Source: Erinaceus europaeus
Lineage: Eukaryota; Chordata; Mammalia; Eulipotyphla; Erinaceidae
Length of the DNA: 64,000 nucleotides
Direction of reading: 5' to 3'
Assembly (NCBI RefSeq): GCF_950295315.1
Contig: NC_080166.1
Location: 104,873,693-104,937,692 of the forward strand
The notes beneath the pieces are model-generated. The model made no database searches, was not told the DNA's origin, and was given only the letters and a program-made list of their open reading frames with translations. Positions 56,761-64,000 of this stretch are shown here, piece by piece (the stretch's first letter is position 1; every line of letters begins with the position of its first letter). The translations under genes and the position numbers were made by a program.

Positions 56761-58030
56761 GAAATATTTAGAATTGGTTGTGCTATAGTCAATGTCGTTA
56801 ATAAGCTTAAAAGGAAAACATTATTTGTCTAGTGAGTGCAACTGAAAATATAATTTAATAGACTTTTCTACGTATATTACAAATGAGTACTCTGTAATCC
56901 TACTTAAATAATTTCTGTACCTTGGCACAATTCATACTGATTGAGGCAACATTGCTTCCAAGACTTTAAGCAATATCTAATTTCAACAATGTCAGTAGAA
57001 TATAATGCATTCACTCAGTGGCTTACTATAATGACCGTATGTCAACCACTGTTTTGACAGCATCTCCTCCTGAGAAGATTGGTCATTCTGGCATTATGCA
57101 AGCATAGTATAATCACCATGCATCACTTAGTGATGTGTGAGTTTATAAAAATTTAGTCCTTGTGGGTGGTGTGTTGGCTATTGACATGAAAGAGTTAACT
57201 TGCCTTCTTCCCCATTAATTACAAGGAAATAACATATATACTGTTGAGAATGAAAGTCATGATACTTTATTTCAATGTAAGTAAAAGCTGCCCTTAGTAT
57301 TATGTACACTATGTATTTTAAAGCTAAAAATCAGTAAGTGAACAGTACAAACCCATGCTTTCCAAAATCCCCTTTTCTTTCAATTTCCTAAACTGAAATT
57401 TCACAGTAAGTTTTTCCATATATGTTTAAGTACCAAAGAGCATTATTTTTCTTCTAAGTAAAGCAGAATTATTGGGGCTTTAATTCTTCCCAGGTTCTTT
57501 ACTTTAATTTGGTCCTTCAAGTAAAATATACCACATGTCCCAAAGCTCTGACGTCTATTGCTACATGTGGTTCTTCAAAGACAGCACCTCACATGTTGAT
57601 TCTTTTTTCCCATTCTGAGGCTGTCCTAGTATTCTCTCTATTGGACCCTTTGAAGTGCCACATGTACTAAAGAAAGTCCTGGGATACATCACGGCATTAC
57701 GAATTCCAGCTGCAATCCAGTTTCCTGCTGAAACTTAGGGGTTGGGAAGAGATCATAATATACCATCCATCTTGTAAAAATAAGCTCAAGAAGGAAGTTG
57801 TTAAGGGAAAACTTTATGAATTATGAAGCTCAAAATAGTCTTCATGCCATTAATATATGAGATTTCTCATTATAAGCTGAATTTAGTATTTGTACTACTA
57901 TTTTGTTATGGTGAATTCTCTGCAGACATTAACTACTAATGATGAAATTCTGTAGATTGACTATCTTAGAAAGGAAAAAAACCAATATTACAAAAAACCA
58001 ATATTTAATTAATATTTAAATATTATTTAA
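56761..58030. other. Repeat-poor unique sequence
   Basis: About 1.3 kb without a recognised repeat. No exon with splice signals or long frame is seen. Confidence 0.5.
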
Positions 58031-58235
58031 ATTTTTAAAAAATATTTATTTATTTATTGGATAGAGACAGAAATACTGGGTTGGGTGGGGGAGACATAGA
58101 CGGAAAGAGGAAAAAAGATACTTGATTCACTACTCATGAAGCATTCTTGCTGCAGGTGAGGACTGGGGATTTGAACCTGGGTCCTTGCATGTGGTAACAT
58201 ATATGATCAATCATGTATACTACCACCTGGTCCCA
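58031..58235 (-). repeat. SINE type B, antisense
   Basis: 'tttattggatagagacagaa', 'ggggatttgaacctgggtcc' and 'ctaccacctggtccc'. Confidence 0.87.
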
Positions 58236-58744
58236 TAATACCTCCCCATGTTTGGGAAGTCAGTAGACAGGCTGGTTACTATTTTCACCACCAAACATAC
58301 AAAAGGATTGTTATACTGTCTCTTGTCCTTTTGGACCGAAGTCAGAAATTCTGAAGTATAACTTAATAGTTAATCCAATCTACTTCTATTCTTTTTTTTC
58401 ATCATCCGACTCATACATGAATGCTACATCAAAATATTTTATTTTGTCTACTTTACTATTTAATCATGTGAATTAAGTAAATGCAGTTATTATCTTTCAC
58501 AAAATGAATGCAGTGTCTTATTGGTATCCATAGCATTTCAAGCTACTCATCCCATTTGTTCAAGAATGTGTCATCTCAAAATAAATTTTTGCTCACATTT
58601 CATTCATTATGATTACTTGTTATTCCAAATATTCATATAAGTATGGGCCACCTACATCCTAGATATAGTCGTAGCTAAGTGTTGGAAAGACTGTATATAT
58701 CACCAGTTTCTAGATTTTCAGTTTGTTCCTTTATTTAGATATCT
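58236..58744. other. AT-rich unique sequence
   Basis: Nothing recognised. Confidence 0.5.
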
Positions 58745-58960
58745 TTTCTTAAATCTTTATTTATTATTTGGTTGGGGAGTTAATGGCATTGTCATTGACA
58801 CACAGGAATTTCTCTTCTCTCTTATAGTTATCTACAAAAACACTTTAAATCCCAGTTTAGGTCCTCTTCATCATCATGCACAAGGAACCACAGGCACTCT
58901 CTACCTCCTTTCTTGCCTGCCTTCCTCAGTGTCTTTTGCTTTGGTGCAATATCCATTGTA
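58745..58960 (-). mobile_element. L1 3' terminus (second lineage), antisense
   Basis: 'catcatcatgcacaaggaac' and 'cagtgtcttttgctttggtg' are the antisense of the lineage at 8183-8385. Confidence 0.7.
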
Positions 58961-59385
58961 TGTGTTTAAAAGGCTTATATGCTTTCCCAGTTTTGAATAC
59001 TGACATTCTTCAAGGGGCAGATTCTCACTAGTCTGCTGGGATGAAGGCACTAGAAAATCTTTGACTTCTGATGTCCTACTCTTCCTGATTTCTACCTTCA
59101 GATCTATAACTCTAATATGTCCTCTGGGTAAAACATTCCACTCTAGTTCTTCTCCATTTAAGATACCCAGAGCAACCTTGTTTCATAAATTCAGTATGGT
59201 CATTTGGGATCTGCCACAATGTGGGTCAACTGGGTTCTCAAAAATTTAACATTAGAAAAGAGTGATAAAAAACAATTTTTATTTCCCCTTGCAAGATAAT
59301 TTTCATATGTAAATGTATTGGCTTTTATTTTAATTGTGAGAAATGCCAGTGTAAGAGGCAAGGAAAAACTGATGTTTGTTTTTTA
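58961..59385. other. AT-rich unique sequence
   Basis: Nothing recognised. The 62-codon frame at 59061-59249 is unremarkable. Confidence 0.5.
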
Positions 59386-59595
59386 AGATTATTTTAAAAT
59401 TTATTTATACTATTTTTTATTTGATAAGACCAAGAAATTGAGGGTGAAAGACAGAGAGAATAAGACCCACACTAGCAGCACTGCTTTCCTCCTTATGAAG
59501 CTTCCCTTCTACAGGTGGAGACTGGGGACTAGAACCTGGATTCTTATACATGGTAGTATGTGTGCTAAACTGAGTGTGCCACCACCCAACCCCTT
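59386..59595 (-). repeat. SINE type B, antisense, diverged
   Basis: 'tttgataagaccaagaaatt', 'gactggggactagaacctgg' and 'gtgccaccacccaacccc'. Confidence 0.8.
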
Positions 59596-60721
59596 GATCT
59601 CTTTCTGGTAAAAAAAAATAAAATATTCAAGGACTTGGGGGATTTGCATTTCTCAGAATTTTCCCAATTTATCTTTATAATTCTATTCTAATCCTCATTG
59701 AAATTATCATAATTTTATAATTAATAACTTTATAATCAATAAACAGTTATTGTGAAGCTATGAATTATTTCATACTTTAATTTAGTAAACTGAAGGAACA
59801 ATTTCTCTGTCCAAGTTTTTGCTAAGAACCTTATGGGTAAATGACTAAAGAAATTTATAGATGCTTCCTGATAAATTCACCATTCTTGTACTGAAAAGTC
59901 TAAATCCTTCATATGTAATTTTCTTCCTTTAAGCTATGTTGTACCTTTTGAATCACTAGTCCATTTTATAGACCTCGTATCCATTCTTTCATGAATAAAC
60001 TACTAAGTATAGAAGTCACATGATTTACCAGTGCTGGCTTTATTGTACCCTTCATTTTAGATGACCACAGGAAATAATTTATGTTCCTAAATTATTAACA
60101 AATTGTCACATGACAATTACAAGCAGTAGGCAGTATTTATCTGCTAATGTTAACAATATTCTAGTTAGTTTTGAAATCACCTAGGCAGGAAAAAATGTAG
60201 ATTTTCCTTTCCTTGAATGTCTTACTCAAAATAATTGCATGTACTTACTTTATTATACAGGGTTCAGTGCTGTTTAGAGAGTCCACTCTAGCTGATAATA
60301 TAGAGAAAGTAGTTTTTATTATATATAAACTCATAAATCTGATATTGGAGGGTCTGAGGATATAGATCCTAAAACTGTTTTTTTTTCTATTTCCACAATA
60401 ATAGATGAGAATGAGTTAGAATAACTTCTTTTTCTTTTTGTAATAGAAAGTTACAGGATATAAAAGTTATTTGTTGAGTTAAGATATGAGTACCGTTGCT
60501 CAACTGTTGAGTCATGTCTTCTATAATCTGATTCACATCAACAAAACTGATGCCCTTTGCCTTCCCACACTCTCTTCATGACTTAACTCTTTCCTACTAG
60601 TTGACTAATCAACTCTGAAATGAAAATCCCATCAAATATTTTATCCATCCTTGGGGATCATCTCCTCATTGCTATTCAGTCACAATTTCTCCTTCTGTAA
60701 CCTTTAACAAATATGTCTTGA
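59596..60721. other. AT-rich unique sequence
   Basis: About 1.1 kb. Nothing recognised. Confidence 0.5.
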
Positions 60722-61415
60722 ATAGTCTGAGACATAGCACAATGGATAAAGCATTGGACTCTCAACCATGAGGTCCAGAGTTCAATCCCCAGCAGCACAT
60801 GTACTGTGGGTATATGGCAGGTCAAGCAGGGCTGACACCCTATCATCTCTCTGGGACCCAAAAATGTCTCCCTGCCCCCCCCCCTTCTCCTCAGCTGGAT
60901 TGCCAGCATTCTGCACCTGGCCCATGGCAGGAGCTGTTTACCCAAAACTGCTACACAGATTATAGTAAAATTTCCATTTCCTGCAGACAAAAGGGTGTGA
61001 AATTCCTCAGTAGTTTAATTATTAAGATTGCATCAGCCCCAGCCAGTCCCTGATAAAACCACAACTTCCTTTCCCAGTTTATTCCAGCTTCATGATATTG
61101 ACCTATACAATGATTGGTCCAACCATACTCCCTTTTTGCCACCTGCTTATTACAGTATAACAATACCTCCGTGTAAGCCAATAAACACACTACCCCCGGC
61201 CATAGTTTCCAAATTGGTCACTCTGCGTGCTCACCCCCCACCACCGCCTGTTCTCCTGCTCCCCTAGGACACTTCTCCGGTGGCCAACAGATTGGTGGGT
61301 GTGGGGTAGTCAAGACAGGCCGTCCAGGGCTTGCCCTACAATGTATCAGAGTGATGTCTGTGTCTCTCTCCTCCTATCATCCTTATTAATAAATAAATAA
61401 GTAAAATCTAAAAAA
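60722..61415 (+). repeat. SINE type D split by a solo LTR
   Basis: The left part (60722-60804) runs 'agcacaatggataaagcatt' to 'agcagcacatgtac'. The right part (61341-61415) resumes 'atgtatcagagtgatgtctg' and ends in AATAAATAAATAAG. The intact type D copy at 9633-9785 reads straight across ('cacatgtaccagagtc'). Confidence 0.88.
60805..61340 (+). mobile_element. Solo ERV LTR, about 536 bp
   Basis: TGTGGG...CCTACA ends. The 6-bp duplications 'atgtac' (60799-60804) and 'atgtat' (61341-61346) differ by one base. AATAAA occurs in 'aagccaataaacacac' near 61180. A poly-C run lies near 60875. Short open frames inside it are not viral genes. Confidence 0.9.
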
Positions 61416-61499
61416 ATGTCTTGATAACATGGGGTAGGTATCTAAAAACAATTTGAGATTTATAGTGTCAAAATATATACAAAGAACATATGTGGTAGA

Positions 61500-61865
61500 A
61501 GAAGAGAGACAAAAAGTTAAAGTTAAACAATGAAAGGATCAAATTAAGTGAGATAAACCAAAAAGAAAAGGATTCATAGCAGATGATTTCATGCTAGGTG
61601 GAACTTCAGAAGCAAGGACAGATAGGGAAAACACAAAATAAAATGCTGACTAGGTATGGCATCTTGCAAAGGACTATGGGAAGGAGGGAAAGGAAAGCAT
61701 GGAGGGAATTTAGAGGTCCTGGTGCATGAATGTGAAAAAGTACTACCTAAGTTGGACTATGAGAGTGTTTTGCAGACGCCTATATGGAGAAATGAGAGCT
61801 TGTACACACATATAAATAACTGTATTGTAAGACACTAGTCCCCTATAAAGTAATGAGAAAAAAAT
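61500..61865 (+). mobile_element. Old L1 ORF2 end and 3' terminus
   Basis: 'aagtgagataaaccaaaaag', 'ttcatgctaggtggaacttc', 'gtcctggtgcatgaatgtg' and 'agacactagtcccctataaa'. Confidence 0.7.
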
Positions 61866-63090
61866 AATCTAAGGCGAATATGCAATGAGTTAAGAAAGTA
61901 CTACAGTGAAGGCTAGAGCATGGATAGATGGTGGTGGCAGGGTTGGGATGGAAGGAGGGGCACCAGAAGACACTGAAAGGAGGAAAGCAAAGATAATTCA
62001 CAGAAAATCAAAGAAAATATGGGATAGAGAGGTAGCAAGAATTTAAGAACAAAATGAATCCTCTTACCCTAAAAAAAATAATAATAAAGCAAAACACACA
62101 TGAAGAAAAACAGCAGCTCTAGTTTGTGAGATACAATACAAGGATGCCTAGAAGATAATGTTCAGTGTCAGAAAGGATAATTTCATTAAGCATAGTGGAT
62201 CTAGAAACAAATTTTGATCTGAGGAGTAAATGGTTAATAAGTAACTTTGGAAAAAATAGTAAAAAGTCAGACCATATTTGGGAGGGACATAGGTTTGTGT
62301 GAGAAATTTCTTCAATTTCTATTTTTCTTAACTGTTCCATTTTATGATCAATAATGGACAAGTTATTCCTATCTGTCTTAGCTATTTAGAAAGTCACATT
62401 AGAAATTACTATGAATTTTATATTCAACTTATTGCTAATAAATTGCCTATCTCTTTCCTGATATGCATTCTCAAAGAATCCTATCGTGTCTGCTATTCTG
62501 AAACCAGACAGATAATGATGCATTATAATTTTATCAAGGATCTTATTAAGTATTCTGTGATACATATGACTAGATAAATATGTACAGAGAAGAAGAGAGT
62601 GTGTGTGGGTATAGTGCTTCCTTTATACATTATATATTGATGAGAAGTTATTTCCATATCTTGGTCACTGTGATCGATACTTCAATGATCTTAGAGTTTC
62701 ATTTTTTTTTTCACGCTAGTGTCTAGATATTCTTCGGGTGAATACCTAGTTATAAGACTGTGGGATCTTACTCCATTGTTTTAGTCAGGAAAGTAGATAA
62801 AATGTCATAGGATGCTGGCTAAATCTGAATGAGAAGAAAATGGAGAAAGTTTTACTTGATGAAGATTTTTTTCATTTATAAAAGAAAATGAGCATACAAA
62901 GGGGAAAATAAAAAGTATATTCTTCTAAGCATTGAATAAAGCAGTATGTAATACAGCTCTGAGTGAAAATTCAGACTTTTGGTGTTAACACTATTTCAAC
63001 AACTAAAATAAATTAAAAAAAAGAATAACTGGACAAGTTTATTTTCTAGTAGACTACTTACTGATTTTAGAGGAACTTATCTGACTCCAC
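61866..63090. other. AT-rich unique sequence
   Basis: About 1.2 kb. Nothing recognised. Confidence 0.5.
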
Positions 63091-63102
63091 TTGAAAGTAA
63101 AA

Positions 63103-63342
63103 ACTGGGAGTCGGACAGTAGCGCAGCAGGTTAAGCACATGTGGCACAAAGCACAAGGACCTGTCAGGATCCTGGTTCAAGCCCCCGGCTCCCCACCTGC
63201 AGGGGTGTTGCTTCACAGGTGCTGAAGCAGGTCTGCAGGTGTCACTCTGTCTCTCTTCCTCTCTATCTCCCCCTTCTCTATCAATTTATTTCGGTCTCTA
63301 TCCAATAATAAATAAATAAAGTTTTTTTTTTAAAAAAAAAGA
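63103..63342 (+). repeat. Hybrid SINE: type A head and body, type B tail
   Basis: The head 'gggagtcggacagtagcgca' and 'gcccccggctccccacctgc' are type A. The end 'cggtctctatccaataataa' with AATAAATAAA is type B. 'gaaagtaaaa' occurs on both sides (about 63091 and 63341), marking one insertion. Confidence 0.85.
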
Positions 63343-63504
63343 AAGTAAAACCAAATGCAGAGCTTTTGACAGTCACTCAAAATGGAAACTATGAGGTGGA
63401 AAATTCTGGCTGGAAGCAAAGAGACGGAAGGATGTTTTCTGCAATCTCAGTGCTTGAAACTTGCCACAAGTACACGATGAGCATCTCATCTCCCCCAACC
63501 AGTC

Positions 63505-64000
63505 CCTGGGTACCCATACTTCTTAAGCTTTTCCATAAGATTGAAGAAACAGGAATACTCCCTTCCACCTTCTATGAAGCCAACATCACCCTGATACCAA
63601 AAGCTGATAGGGACAGAACAAAAAAGGAAAACTACAAACCAATATCTCTGATGAACATAGATGCCAAAATATTAAACAAGATCTTGGCCAACCGGATACA
63701 GCAACATATCAAAAAGATTGTTCATCACGACCAAGTGGGATTCATCCCAGGAATGCAAGGCTGGTTCAACATCCGTAAGTCAAGCAATGTCATTCACCAC
63801 ATCAATAAAAGCAAAGCCAAAAACCACATGATTATCTCAATATATGCAGAGAAAGCCTTTGCCAAAATCCAACACCCATTCATGCTCAAAACTCTACAAA
63901 AATGGGAATAGATGGGAAATTCCTCATGATAGTGGAGTCTATATATAGCAAACCTACAGCTAACATCATACTCAATGGACAGACGCTGAAAGCATTCCCC
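63505..64000 (+). pseudogene. L1 ORF2 reverse transcriptase fragment, runs off window
   Basis: L1 RT fingers/palm region: '[18 protein letters not shown]', '[12 protein letters not shown]', '[19 protein letters not shown]' and '[19 protein letters not shown]'. Motif A reads '[12 protein letters not shown]', where the family normally has an Asp at both the Y and the second A position, so the first catalytic Asp is lost. A one-base loss in the A run at about 63897 shifts the frame before '[14 protein letters not shown]'. The element is 5'-truncated near 63505 and continues beyond 64000. Confidence 0.9.

Noticed and set aside
1..64000. CRISPR arrays, operons, ribosome-binding sites, insertion sequences or prophage
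   Set aside because: The repeats are mammalian SINE/LINE/LTR elements and the composition is vertebrate. No spaced identical short repeats or prokaryotic gene organisation exist.

Overview
The window is AT-rich mammalian nuclear DNA packed with interspersed repeats. The best match from memory is a hedgehog (Erinaceus-like): many copies of a tRNA-headed SINE with the body 'ccccacctgcaggggag' and the tail 'tcctatccaacaac' are characteristic of that genome as I remember it, and several L1 3' UTR types recur alongside. I see no host protein-coding exon, no functional tRNA or rRNA gene and no CpG-island promoter, so the interval is intergenic or lies inside a very large intron. Nearly all long open frames are parts of retroelements or of low-complexity tracts.

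Layout. SINEs are called by head and body: type A (body as above), type B ('gggggaaagcttcac' body with a TAAATAAA tail), types C and D (short tRNA-like) and type E (usually seen in antisense). They occur throughout. L1 pieces, mostly 3' ends, lie at 1.2-2.3, 6.2-8.2, 13.2-13.8, 15.9-16.9, 20.4-21.0, 22.7-23.3, 29.7-30.6, 36.1-36.6, 40.9-41.9, 46.1-47.4, 48.8-51.2, 54.5-55.5 kb and 63.5 kb to the window end. Four of these carry 5' inversions. Solo LTRs with TG...CA ends lie at 3.05, 12.47, 49.14 and 60.81 kb. Each is flanked by a 6-bp target duplication and each interrupts an older repeat. A fifth LTR at 15.66-17.10 kb is itself split by an L1. A decayed class II endogenous retrovirus fragment (gag end, protease, start of pol) lies at 38.0-38.9 kb beside an LTR in the opposite orientation. 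Two hAT-like DNA transposon copies lie at 19.7 and 27.97 kb.

Most unusual items. (1) A GC-rich 1-kb fragment at 10.13-11.12 kb encodes the C-terminal part of a non-L1 reverse transcriptase resembling invertebrate Jockey/I/CR1-group LINEs. It sits inside a hedgehog-type SINE, so it arrived after that SINE and is a candidate horizontal transfer. (2) A 39-bp insertion at 43.31 kb is the 5' half (5' exon) of tRNA-Ile(UAU), flanked by an 18-bp duplication: a retroposed tRNA half without a poly(A) tail. (3) One solo LTR carries a 5' tRNA-Gly half inside its U3.

No system of cooperating genes is visible. What the window records is retrotransposition: L1 machinery mobilising itself, SINEs and a tRNA fragment, with endogenous retroviruses and one foreign-looking LINE added. 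The strongest dating evidence is nesting order. Family names and the species call rest on memory, not on a database search.
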